The position numbers and the translations under genes are program-made. From Curtobacterium sp. PhB115 (GTDB lineage: Bacteria > Actinomycetota > Actinomycetes > Actinomycetales > Microbacteriaceae), in NCBI RefSeq assembly GCF_003752025.1, contig NZ_RJKR01000011.1, positions 62,001 to 126,000 of the forward strand: a stretch of 64,000 nucleotides of DNA. Direction: 5' to 3'. Position 1 is the first letter of the stretch. The number at the start of each line of letters is the position of its first letter. The notes beneath the pieces are model-generated. The model saw only the letters and a list, made by a program, of their open reading frames with translations. It was not told the DNA's origin and searched no databases. Shown here piece after piece: positions 51,019-59,288 of the stretch.

Positions 51019-52209
51019 GTGACCACGGAGCGGACCGACGTCCTCGTCGTCGGCGGTGGCCCCGTCGGCCTGTTCCTGGCGGCGTTGCTCGCGGCGCGGG
51101 GCGTCGACGTGCGGGTGTGGGAACGCCGCAGCGGACCACCAACGGGGTCCCGCGCGATCGGCATCCACCCGCCCTCGCTCGACGCCTTCGCCGCGATCGA
51201 GCTCGACACCCGGGTGCTCGCCGAGGCGACACTCGTCCGCACCGGCGTCGCCCGGAGCCGCGGCCGAACCCTCGGCACCCTGACCTTCGACCGCGCGTCG
51301 GACACGCACCCGTACGTGGCGACGCTCGACCAGCACCGTACCGAGGAGCTCCTGCGGGACCGCCTCGAGCAGGCCGACCCGGGGGCACTGCGCACCGGGA
51401 CGACGCTCACCGCACTGACCCGCCACCGCGACCACGTCGACGCGGTCGGCACCGGACCGGACGGCGGATCCGTCGCCCTGCGTGCGGCGTTCCTCGTCGG
51501 TGCCGACGGCGCACGGAGCGTCGTCCGGGACCTGCTGGGCATCGGCACCTCTGGTCGCGACTACCCGGACCGCTATGTGATGGGCGACTTCGCCGACCCG
51601 GAGGACCCCGCTGCCCGCACCGCGGCCCTCGTCGACGTGGGGCCGGACGGCGTGGTGGAGTCGTTCCCCCTGCCGCGCGGTCGACGGCGCTACGTCGCAC
51701 TCGTCCCCGACGACGGGTTCAGCGGGTCCGCCGCAGCCGGCGGCACGGCTCCGGATCCGGCACGCGCCCGACGCCTGGCGGGGATCGTCTCCGACCGGAC
51801 CGGAGTGGCGCCGGACCCGACGACCTGCTCGATGCTCAGCGGGTTCCGTGTCCGGCGTCGGGCGGCGGACCGGGTCGGCGTCGGACGAGTCGTCCTCGTC
51901 GGTGACGCCGCCCACGAGATCAGCCCGATCGGCGGGCAGGGCATGAACCTCGGGTGGTTGGACGCCGCCGACCTCGCGCCCCTGCTCGTCGGCGCGGTCC
52001 GGACCGGCGTCGCCGGTCCCTGGCCCGCCTACGCCGAGCGCAGGCAGGCCGCCGCCCGCCGCGCTGCACGTCAGGCCGAGGCGAACATGGCCCTCGGGCG
52101 TCCGCTCGACCCGGTGCGCACGGCTGGCCGGGAGGCACTGCTCCGGACCGTCCTGTCCCTGCCGACCGCGCACGGCCTGGCCCGGCTGTACGCCATGCGC
52201 TGGGCCTGA
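51019..52209 (+). CDS. FAD-dependent aromatic-type monooxygenase
   Basis: A 396-residue class A flavin monooxygenase of the PHBH group. VLVVGGGPVGLFLAALLAARG binds ADP, LVGADGARSVVRDLLGI is the DG motif, and VVLVGDAAHEISPIGGQGMNLGWLDAADLAPLL the GD motif. Such enzymes hydroxylate aromatic or polyketide substrates with NAD(P)H and O2. GTG with TAGGCT 6 nt upstream. A UbiA-type prenyltransferase lies convergent to it, but a shared pathway is only a guess. Confidence 0.87.
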   Translation: MTTERTDVLVVGGGPVGLFLAALLAARGVDVRVWERRSGPPTGSRAIGIHPPSLDAFAAIELDTRVLAEATLVRTGVARSRGRTLGTLTFDRASDTHPYVATLDQHRTEELLRDRLEQADPGALRTGTTLTALTRHRDHVDAVGTGPDGGSVALRAAFLVGADGARSVVRDLLGIGTSGRDYPDRYVMGDFADPEDPAARTAALVDVGPDGVVESFPLPRGRRRYVALVPDDGFSGSAAAGGTAPDPARARRLAGIVSDRTGVAPDPTTCSMLSGFRVRRRAADRVGVGRVVLVGDAAHEISPIGGQGMNLGWLDAADLAPLLVGAVRTGVAGPWPAYAERRQAAARRAARQAEANMALGRPLDPVRTAGREALLRTVLSLPTAHGLARLYAMRWA

Positions 52210-52211
52210 CG

Positions 52212-52340
52212 CGCGCGCTCCGTGCCCGCTCCGTGCGGCTCCGTGCCCGCTCCGCCCCCCTGTGCCCGCCGCGTGCCCGCCGCGTGCGCGCTCCGCGCCC
52301 GCCCCGTGCCCGCTCCGTGCCGCTCCGTGCCGCTCCGTGC
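52212..52340. repeat. Loose tandem repeats of a CCGCTCCGTG unit
   Basis: About 130 nt behind the monooxygenase gene consist of irregular copies of CGCTCCGTGCC and CCGCGTGCC units with a period near 10-12. The rest of the gap to 52428 has the palindrome AACACCAGTGTT but no recognised gene. Confidence 0.65.
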
Positions 52341-52428
52341 GGCGGAACACCAGTGTTCACGCGTCGAACCGCGACATGCGCGTGTGCAACCGGCGAACAC
52401 CTGTGTCTTGCGCGCAGAGGGACGCGCG

Positions 52429-53298
52429 TCAGGCGACGAGTCGCGCGCCCGCCAGCCCGAGCTCGACGACGAGCACGAGCGACGACGCGATCACGAGCCG
52501 GAACAACGTCCGGGACGCCCGACCGGCCAGCACGAGCCGGACCCCCGCCACCGCGAGCCCGAGCACGACGATCGCCCCGACGACCGCGAGCACCACCCCG
52601 ACGCCCTGCACCGGATCACCACCGAGCACCTGCCCGCCGAGCACCAGCGCCGCCGCCACGACGAGCGACCCGAACGCGACGATGCCCGCCGCCCGGAGCC
52701 CGAGCCGGTGCGGGAACCCGCGCACCCCGGTCGCGGCGTCGTCCACCAGGTCGGGCAGGACGTTCGTGCAGTGGATCGCGACGCCGAACACCGCTCCCGT
52801 GGCGATCGCCCACCACGCCGGCCACTGCGCCCCAGGGCCGGCGGACACCGCGACGACCGGCAGCAGCCCGAACGCGACCACGAACGGCGCGACGGACCAC
52901 ACCGTGCGCTTGAGCCCGGCGTCGTAGGCCCAGCCGGCGGCGACGAGCACGAGGTGAGCGACCGCGGCGACCGGACCGAGGAACAGCGAGAGCACGACGG
53001 CGACCGCGGCCGTCACGAACGCGGCCGTGCGGACGGTCCCGACCGCGATGAGGCCCCGTGCGACGGGCTTGTCCGACCGGCCGACGGCACGGTCGCGGTC
53101 GGCGTCGATCCAGTCGTTCGCGAGCCCGATCGAGAGCTGCCCGGCGACCACGGTCAGCGCCACCAGGACGACCAACCAGAACGGGTGTCCCACGGCCGCG
53201 GCGATCACGGCGGCGAGCACCGTCACCGTCACCGTGGGGCCTGGGTGCGACGACGCGAACAGCAGCCGCAGCACGTTGGGGTCCCGGCCGGAGGTCAC
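52429..53298 (-). CDS. UbiA-family prenyltransferase
   Basis: A 289-residue membrane protein with seven to nine hydrophobic segments. The first Asp-rich motif is GLANDWIDADRDRAVGRSDKPVARG (NDXXDXXXD), and the second is NVLPDLVDDAATGVRGFPHRLG. It joins a polyprenyl chain to a ring or sugar acceptor; it could be menaquinone- or heme-O-related, but it is shorter and less like MenA or CtaB. The GTG overlaps the stop of the EamA gene (GTGA), so the two are co-translated. Confidence 0.85.
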   Translation of the reverse strand: MTSGRDPNVLRLLFASSHPGPTVTVTVLAAVIAAAVGHPFWLVVLVALTVVAGQLSIGLANDWIDADRDRAVGRSDKPVARGLIAVGTVRTAAFVTAAVAVVLSLFLGPVAAVAHLVLVAAGWAYDAGLKRTVWSVAPFVVAFGLLPVVAVSAGPGAQWPAWWAIATGAVFGVAIHCTNVLPDLVDDAATGVRGFPHRLGLRAAGIVAFGSLVVAAALVLGGQVLGGDPVQGVGVVLAVVGAIVVLGLAVAGVRLVLAGRASRTLFRLVIASSLVLVVELGLAGARLVA

Positions 53299-54218
53299 TC
53301 CGCCAGCGTACGGGCGGGGCGTGCGGGCCGCCGCAGACTCCGGCGGCCGACCACCCCCGAGGCGAGCGCGATGCCGAGCAGCACGACGAGTCCGCCGACT
53401 GGCTCGTTCCACCGGACGTGTTCGCCGAGCACCAGCACGCCGAGCGCCACGCCGACCACGGGCGTCAGGTAGGTCACGGTCGATGCCCGCCCCGCGCCCC
53501 ACGCCTGCACGAGGCGGGTGTTCCATGCGTAGGCCAACCCCGTGCCGACGCAACCCAGTGCGATCATCGCGACCACGATCCTCCCGTCCAGCTGTACCGG
53601 ACCGGTCGCGATGACGGGCGCGACCAGCAGGAGCAGCCCGGACGCGAGCGTGAGCTGCACCGTCGCCAACGTGACCGGGTCGTACGTGCTGCCGACGGCC
53701 ACCCGGCGGAGGTAGGCCAGCCCGATGCCGTAGCAGGCGGTCATGCCGAGCAGCGCGACCTGACCGGGGACGCTCGCCAGCACGGCGGGGTCGCCGAGGA
53801 CGTCCCACGGTCCGACGAGCACCAGCACACCGACGATCCCGAGCACGATGCCGACCACCTGGCGACCGCGCAACCGCTCGGACGGGATCAGCACGGCGAG
53901 CGCCGCCATCGTCATGATGGGCGTCGTCGCGTTGTAGATGCTCGCGAGCCCCGACGGCACCGTCTGTTCTGCCCACGCCATCAGCGACGACGGCACCGCG
54001 TTGAGGAAGACCGAGACGACGAGCAGGTGCAGCCACACCCGCGGCTCGCGGGGCCAGCGACGGCGGGTGAGGAGCAGGAGCGCGACCAGTGTCACGGCAC
54101 CGAGGACGGTCCGCACGGTGGCGACCTGCTGCGGTGCGAGTCCGTCGAGCCCGATCTTCGCGAACAGGAAGCTCGATCCCCAGGTGAGGGCGACGAGGGC
54201 GTAGAGGACGGCGTTCAT
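53295..54218 (-). CDS. EamA-family (DMT superfamily) transporter
   Basis: A 307-residue protein with ten hydrophobic segments in two EamA repeats: LVALTWGSSFLFAKIGLDGLAPQQVATVR at the start and TGLAYAWNTRLVQAWGAGRASTVTYLTPVVGVALGVLVLGE in the second half. Typical drug/metabolite exporters of amino acids or similar solutes. ATG at 54218; GACACT lies 6 nt upstream. It diverges from a LysR gene that probably controls it, and is coupled to the UbiA gene. Confidence 0.87.
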   Translation of the reverse strand: MNAVLYALVALTWGSSFLFAKIGLDGLAPQQVATVRTVLGAVTLVALLLLTRRRWPREPRVWLHLLVVSVFLNAVPSSLMAWAEQTVPSGLASIYNATTPIMTMAALAVLIPSERLRGRQVVGIVLGIVGVLVLVGPWDVLGDPAVLASVPGQVALLGMTACYGIGLAYLRRVAVGSTYDPVTLATVQLTLASGLLLLVAPVIATGPVQLDGRIVVAMIALGCVGTGLAYAWNTRLVQAWGAGRASTVTYLTPVVGVALGVLVLGEHVRWNEPVGGLVVLLGIALASGVVGRRSLRRPARPARTLAE

Positions 54219-54243
54219 GTGGCCTAGTGTCGAACCCGACCCG

Positions 54244-54264
54244 CACATGCGGCAAACGCATGTG
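54244..54264. promoter_or_regulatory. LysR-type operator CACATGCG-N5-CGCATGTG
   Basis: A perfect 8-bp dyad with a 5-nt centre in the gap between the divergent EamA and LysR genes. It contains ATGC-N7-GCAT, a common LysR box form. Confidence 0.7.
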
Positions 54265-54289
54265 GTTCATACCGACATGAGGAGGACGC

Positions 54290-55138
54290 ATGGGCGTCTC
54301 GGTCCCCCAGCTCCGGGCGTTCGTGGCGACCCTCGACGCCGGCTCGTTCACCTCTGCCGCGACCGTCCTCGGTGTCGGACAGTCCGCCGTCTCGCACGCC
54401 GTCGCCGGGCTCGAACGCGAGGTCGGCGGCCCGGTGGTCCGTCGCGGCGCGGTCGCCGCCCCGACACCGCTCGGCGACCGTCTGCTGGCCCACGCCCGCA
54501 GCGTGCTCGCCTCGGTCGACGCCCTGGAGGCAGTGGTCCGGCCCGCCACGGCGCGCGGCACCGTGCGACTCGCGGCCGTCCCCACCGTCTGCCAGGGCCT
54601 GCTGCCGCGGCTCCGCGAGCTGTGGGCGGTGACGTTGCCCGACGTCGACGTGCAGGTCTACGAGGGGGACGACGACGAGATGCCCGAGTGGCTCGAGAGC
54701 GGGACCGTCGACGCCGCCGTGCTCGTCGACCCCACGCCGGCCCCGGTCGGTGGCGTGGTCGTGGCGACGGACGAGATGGCGGCGGTCGTGCGGCGCGACC
54801 ACCCGTTGGCCGAGCTCCCCGCACTCACGCTCGACGACCTGCACGAGGACGGCCTGGTCGCGGGCGGTGGCGGGTGCGAGCACCAGATCCAGAAGCTGCA
54901 CGAACTCGACGGGCAGCCGTTCCGCTACGCCCACCGGGTGCGGGAGATGAGCACGATGTTCGGGATGATCGAGCGGGGCGAGGGCGTCTCGATCGTGCCG
55001 ACGCTCGGGCGGGGGATGCTGCCGCCGGACCTCGTGATGGTGCCGATGGCGCGGCGCCTCGAGCGGACCCTGGTGCTGAGCGGGCCGTCGTCGCGTGAGT
55101 GGCACCCGCTGGCGAGGGCGCTGGTCGACGCGGTCTGA
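54290..55138 (+). CDS. LysR-family regulator
   Basis: A 282-residue regulator. VPQLRAFVATLDAGSFTSAATVLGVGQSAVSHAVAGLEREVGGPVVRR is the winged helix and dimer helix, followed by a periplasmic-protein-like effector domain. GAGGAGG lies 5 nt before the ATG, so it is leadered. It is divergent from the EamA exporter with a dyad in the gap, a usual regulator/target pair. Confidence 0.9.
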   Translation: MGVSVPQLRAFVATLDAGSFTSAATVLGVGQSAVSHAVAGLEREVGGPVVRRGAVAAPTPLGDRLLAHARSVLASVDALEAVVRPATARGTVRLAAVPTVCQGLLPRLRELWAVTLPDVDVQVYEGDDDEMPEWLESGTVDAAVLVDPTPAPVGGVVVATDEMAAVVRRDHPLAELPALTLDDLHEDGLVAGGGGCEHQIQKLHELDGQPFRYAHRVREMSTMFGMIERGEGVSIVPTLGRGMLPPDLVMVPMARRLERTLVLSGPSSREWHPLARALVDAV

Positions 55139-55183
55139 CGGCCCGCTGAACGGACGTCGACGGCCACTCGGCAGGATGGGACG

Positions 55184-55996
55184 ATGGCCGAGACGCACGT
55201 GAAGACCTTCACCACCCCGGACGAAGCCGCAGCCGAAGCCGCGGGACTCGAGTGGCTCGCCGAGGCCGAGGACGCCGGCGGCACCAGGACCGCGCGGGTG
55301 CTGGGCCGGCCGAGCCCGACCGTGCTCGACCTCGAGCTGATCTCCGACTGCTCCCCCACCGCCGCACAGGCCGAGCGCTTCGGGCGGTCTCTCGCCCACA
55401 CCCACGCCGCCGGCGCCGACCACTGGGGTGCGCCGCCCTCCGGCTGGCCGACGGGAGCGGCACTGCGGATGGGACGCTCGCGCACCCCGTTCGTCGATGC
55501 CGCGCACGCACCGGCCACGTGGGGCGAGTTCTTCGCCGAGTACCGGATCCGGGACTTCGTCCGCCGCATCGTCGACGCGGGCGGGTTCGACCGCGAGCAG
55601 GCCGCCGTGTTCGACCGGGTCGCGGACCGGGTGCAGGACGGCACACTCGGGTCGCCCCAGCCGAAGCTCGTCGGGGACCGACCGGCGCGGCTGCACGGGG
55701 ACCTCTGGGCGGGCAACGTGCTCTGGCCGACGGACTCGTCCGAGCCGAGCGGAGCGGTGCTCATCGACCCGATCGCGCACGGAAGCCACGCGGAGACCGA
55801 CCTGGCGCTGCTCGGGCTGTTCGGCCTGCCACGGCTGGAGACCGTCCTCGCCGCCTACGACCAGGAGTCCCGGCTCGCCGACGGCTGGCAGGAGCGCATC
55901 GAGCTGCACCAGCTCGCGCCGTTGCTGCTGCACGTGTTCCTGTTCGGCGGGTCGTACACCGGGGCGGCACTCCGGGCGGCGCAGCGCTACGCCTGA
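55184..55996 (+). CDS. Fructosamine kinase-family protein
   Basis: A 270-residue kinase of the fructosamine-3-kinase/aminoglycoside-phosphotransferase fold. HVKTFTTPDEAAAEAAGLEWLAEA begins the lobe, PARLHGDLWAGNVLW is the catalytic HGDLWXGN, and LIDPIAHGSHAETDLALLGLFG the metal-binding DP motif. The family phosphorylates ketosamines such as glycated lysine, leading to deglycation. ATG with CAGGAT 6 nt upstream. Confidence 0.9.
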   Translation: MAETHVKTFTTPDEAAAEAAGLEWLAEAEDAGGTRTARVLGRPSPTVLDLELISDCSPTAAQAERFGRSLAHTHAAGADHWGAPPSGWPTGAALRMGRSRTPFVDAAHAPATWGEFFAEYRIRDFVRRIVDAGGFDREQAAVFDRVADRVQDGTLGSPQPKLVGDRPARLHGDLWAGNVLWPTDSSEPSGAVLIDPIAHGSHAETDLALLGLFGLPRLETVLAAYDQESRLADGWQERIELHQLAPLLLHVFLFGGSYTGAALRAAQRYA

Positions 55997-56287
55997 CCTC
56001 GCACGGTGCGGGGTCGCCCGCGCGCCCGTGCGCGCCTGACCTCGCACGGTGCGGGGTGCCGCCCGGGACGGTGCGAGGTGCCGCGCAGCGTGCGACCCGC
56101 GCGAGCCCGCACCATGCGCGAAACCTCGCACACTGCGCCCACGTCACCCCGCCACGCGCCCGTGCGCCCGTGTGCCCGTGCGCGCCTGACCTCGCACGGT
56201 GCGAGGTCGCGCCCGGGACGGTGCGAGGTACCGCGCAGCGTGCGACCCGCGCGGACCCGCACCATGCGCGGAACCTCGCACACTGCA
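55986..56287. repeat. Family C repeat locus 3: 110-bp direct repeats
   Basis: Two copies of about 110 bp, starting CGTGCGCGCCTGACCTCGCA, at 56028-56136 and 56177-56286, differ at a few bases and have a 149-bp period. A partial third copy starts near 55993. Each holds the arms GGTGCGAGGT and GAACCTCGCACACTGC and can fold. It occupies most of the 443-nt gap before the GT39 gene. The remaining 150 nt is a C- and A-rich stretch of CGCCCGCACAC-like units. Nothing coding is seen. Confidence 0.88.
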
Positions 56288-56439
56288 CCTACTTCCACAC
56301 CCGCGCCCGCACACCCACACCCGCGCCCACGCCCGCACGCACGCGCCCGCCCACGCACGCGCCCGACCACGCACACCCCGCCCCACACTCCTTAGCCCGC
56401 ACACAGGCGGCGCAGTGCGTCGTTCGGGGAACACCCCGG

Positions 56440-58530
56440 ATGCTCATCGACATGACCACCTACCCGATCCCCGTGACCGATCGACGCGACCCCGCGCGCA
56501 GTGACGCGCAGGATCGGCGTCGCAAGCCGCTCGCCCGCCTGTTCCTCGGCGAGCGCGAGGACGCCCGCTGGCTCCGCCCGGCGTTCTGGGCGCTCCTCGC
56601 GGTGACGGCAGTGGTGTACCTCTGGGACCTCAGTGTCTCCGGGTACGCCAACAGCTTCTACGCCGCCGCCGTGCAGGCCGGCACGAAGTCGTGGGAGGCG
56701 TTCTTCTTCGGCTCCCTCGACTCGTCGAACTTCATCACCGTGGACAAGCCGCCGGCGTCGCTCTGGGTGATGGTGCTGTCCGCGCGGCTGTTCGGCTTCT
56801 CGAGCTTCAGCCTGCTGCTCCCCCAGGCCCTGATGGCGGTCGGTTCGGTCGCGCTGGTGTGGGGTACGGTCCGCCGCACCCTCGCCCGGGTCGGCACCAC
56901 CACCGCGAACGTCGGTGCGCTCCTCGCGGGCTTCGTCGTCGCGGCGACGCCGGCGGCTGCCCTGATGTTCCGGTTCGACAACCCCGACGCCCTGCTCGTG
57001 TTCCTGATGACCGCTGGCGCGTACTGCACGGTGCGGGCGCTGCCGCGGGGCAGTTGGAAGTGGATCGCCCTGGCCGGCGTCGCGCTGGGTTTCGCGTTCC
57101 TGACGAAGATGCTGCAGGGGCTGCTCGTGCTGCCGGCCTTCGGGCTCGTCTACCTGGTCGCCGCCCGCACCACCTGGGGCAAGCGCGTGATCGGGCTGCT
57201 CATCGCCGCCGGGTCGCTGGTGGTCGCCGCCGGCTGGTGGGTCGTCGCCGTGTGGCTCTGGCCCGCCGAGTCCCGCCCGTACATCGGCGGCTCGACGAAC
57301 AACACCGTGCTCGACCTGGTCTTCGGCTACAACGGCCTCGGCCGGATCTTCGGCGGCTCGGGCAACGGCGGCGGAGGCGGCGGCATGACCGGCGGCACCG
57401 CGGGCGGCTCCTTCGGCGGCTCGACGGGGCTGAACCGGCTGTTCTCGTCCGAGATGGGCCTCGAGATCTCGTGGCTCCTGCCCGCAGCACTGGTCGCACT
57501 CGTGCTCGGCCTGGTCGTCGTCGGGCGCCGACACCTGGCGGACCCGGCCCGTGCCGGACTCGTCCTGTGGGGCGGCTGGCTCCTGGTCACCGGCCTCGTC
57601 TTCTCGTACATGTCCGGCACGATCCACCCTTACTACACGGTGGCCCTGGCCCCGGCGATCGCCGGTCTCGTCGGCACCGGTGGCGCACTGCTCTGGCACG
57701 CACGGGCCCGCTTCGTCGGGCGCATGGGCCTCGCCGCCATGATCGGCATCACCGCCTTCTGGGGCTGGTGCCTGCTCAACGAGAACCCGACGTGGCTGCC
57801 GTGGCTGCGCTGGGTGATGCTCGCCGGCGGGCTCCTGTCCGCGGTGGCGATCGTGATGGGGAACCTGCCGAGCCTCCGCAAGCTCGTCACCGTCGGTGTC
57901 CTCGCCGGCACGCTGTTCGGGCTCACCGGCACCACCGCCTACGCCCTCGCCACGACGACCGTCGCGCACACCGGTTCGATCCCGAGCGTCGGTCCGGCAG
58001 GGAGCAGCTCCGGCATGACGGGCGGCGGCACCGGCGGCACGGGCACCCCGCCTGGAGGCACGGGAGGCCCCGGCGGATCGGCCTCCGGTTCCGAGAGCGA
58101 CGGCTCCGACAGCACGTCGGACTCCGAGCAGGGTCCCGGCGGCACCCCGCCGGAGGGCATGACCGGCGGGGACGGGACGGGCGGCGAGGGGACGACCACC
58201 TCGTCGGCACTGCAGAAGCTCCTCGAGGCATCCGACGCGAAGTGGGCGGCCGCCGTCAACGGATCGCAGTCGGCCGCGCAGCTCGAACTCGACACCGACA
58301 CCGCCGTGATGGCGATCGGCGGCTGGTCGAGCGACCCCACACCCACGCTCGCCCAGTTCGAGGCGTACGTCGCCGACGGGGACATCGGGTACTACATCGC
58401 GTCCGGCGCCGGCGGTGGGATGGGCGGCGGGTCCTCCACCGCGTCGGCGATCCAGGAGTGGGTCGCAGCGAACTACGCGTCCACGACGGTCGGCGGGCAG
58501 ACCGTCTACGACCTGAGCACCACGAAGTGA
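56440..58530 (+). CDS. GT39 membrane glycosyltransferase (ArnT/YkcB-like) with glycine-rich tail
   Basis: A 696-residue GT-C protein. The first outer loop has YANSFYAAAVQAGTKSWEAF and NFITVDKPPASLWVMVL, the acidic site of the YkcB-like group, then RFDNPDALLVFLMTAGAYC and IHPYYTVALAPAIAGL. A glycine-rich insert (GGSGNGGGGGGMTGG) and a long Gly/Ser/Pro-rich stretch precede a C-terminal outer domain (LLEASDAKWAAAVNG...GGWSSDPTPTLAQFEAYVADG). By family it transfers a sugar from polyprenyl phosphate to the envelope. An ATG at 56452 is an alternative start. A two-component system follows 35 nt later and probably senses the envelope state. Confidence 0.85.
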   Translation: MLIDMTTYPIPVTDRRDPARSDAQDRRRKPLARLFLGEREDARWLRPAFWALLAVTAVVYLWDLSVSGYANSFYAAAVQAGTKSWEAFFFGSLDSSNFITVDKPPASLWVMVLSARLFGFSSFSLLLPQALMAVGSVALVWGTVRRTLARVGTTTANVGALLAGFVVAATPAAALMFRFDNPDALLVFLMTAGAYCTVRALPRGSWKWIALAGVALGFAFLTKMLQGLLVLPAFGLVYLVAARTTWGKRVIGLLIAAGSLVVAAGWWVVAVWLWPAESRPYIGGSTNNTVLDLVFGYNGLGRIFGGSGNGGGGGGMTGGTAGGSFGGSTGLNRLFSSEMGLEISWLLPAALVALVLGLVVVGRRHLADPARAGLVLWGGWLLVTGLVFSYMSGTIHPYYTVALAPAIAGLVGTGGALLWHARARFVGRMGLAAMIGITAFWGWCLLNENPTWLPWLRWVMLAGGLLSAVAIVMGNLPSLRKLVTVGVLAGTLFGLTGTTAYALATTTVAHTGSIPSVGPAGSSSGMTGGGTGGTGTPPGGTGGPGGSASGSESDGSDSTSDSEQGPGGTPPEGMTGGDGTGGEGTTTSSALQKLLEASDAKWAAAVNGSQSAAQLELDTDTAVMAIGGWSSDPTPTLAQFEAYVADGDIGYYIASGAGGGMGGGSSTASAIQEWVAANYASTTVGGQTVYDLSTTK

Positions 58531-58565
58531 CCGACGACGAGGGCGCGGTGGATAGGCTCGCGGGC

Positions 58566-59288
58566 GTGACCGGCCAACCGCTGCAGCGCACCGACGGCAC
58601 ACCCGTCCGCGCCCTCGTCGTCGACGACGAACACGCCCTGGCCGACGCCGTCGCCCTCGCGTTCGAGGGGGACGGCTGGGCCGTACGCGCCGTCCACCGT
58701 GGCCGCGACGTGCTGTTCGCGGCACGGGAGTTCCAGCCCGACGTGATCGTCCTCGACGTGATGCTGCCCGACATCGACGGGTTCGAGGTCCTCGAGCGGC
58801 TCCGCGACGCCCGCGACGGCGTCCGGGTGCTCTTCCTCACCGCACGAGACGCACCGGAGGACCGCCTCGCCGGACTCACCCGTGGTGGCGACGACTACCT
58901 GACGAAGCCCTTCGGCATCGAGGAGCTGCTCGTCCGTGCCCGGATCCTCGCCCGGACCTCGGCGCGGGTCGCCGCGGTCGCCGGCACCGCCGAGGTCGTG
59001 GTCGGTGACCTCCGGCTCGACGAGGACGCCCGCACGGTCAGCCGCTCCGACGACCCGATCGAGCTCACGCCGACCGAGTACGAGCTCCTGCGCCACCTCG
59101 CCAGGAACGCCAACCGGGTCCTGTCACGGGACCAGCTCCTCGCCAGCGTCTGGGGGATGGACTTCGGCTCGTCGTCGAACCTCGTCGACATGTACGTGTC
59201 GTACCTGCGGAAGAAGCTCGACGCCGGACGCGAGCCGATGCTGCAGACCGTGCGCGGGGCCGGGTACGTGCTCCGACCGACGACGTGA
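58566..59288 (+). CDS. OmpR-family response regulator
   Basis: A 240-residue regulator. The receiver has DDEHALADAVALAF and the phosphoryl Asp at about 64 in VIVLDVMLPDIDGFEVL, with Thr in LFLTARDA and Lys in DYLTKPFG. The C-terminal winged helix is LTPTEYELLRHLARNANRVLSRDQLLASVWG. GTG with TAGGCT 7 nt upstream, so it has its own leaderless promoter although it follows the GT39 gene. It overlaps the kinase by 4 nt. Confidence 0.93.
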   Translation: MTGQPLQRTDGTPVRALVVDDEHALADAVALAFEGDGWAVRAVHRGRDVLFAAREFQPDVIVLDVMLPDIDGFEVLERLRDARDGVRVLFLTARDAPEDRLAGLTRGGDDYLTKPFGIEELLVRARILARTSARVAAVAGTAEVVVGDLRLDEDARTVSRSDDPIELTPTEYELLRHLARNANRVLSRDQLLASVWGMDFGSSSNLVDMYVSYLRKKLDAGREPMLQTVRGAGYVLRPTT

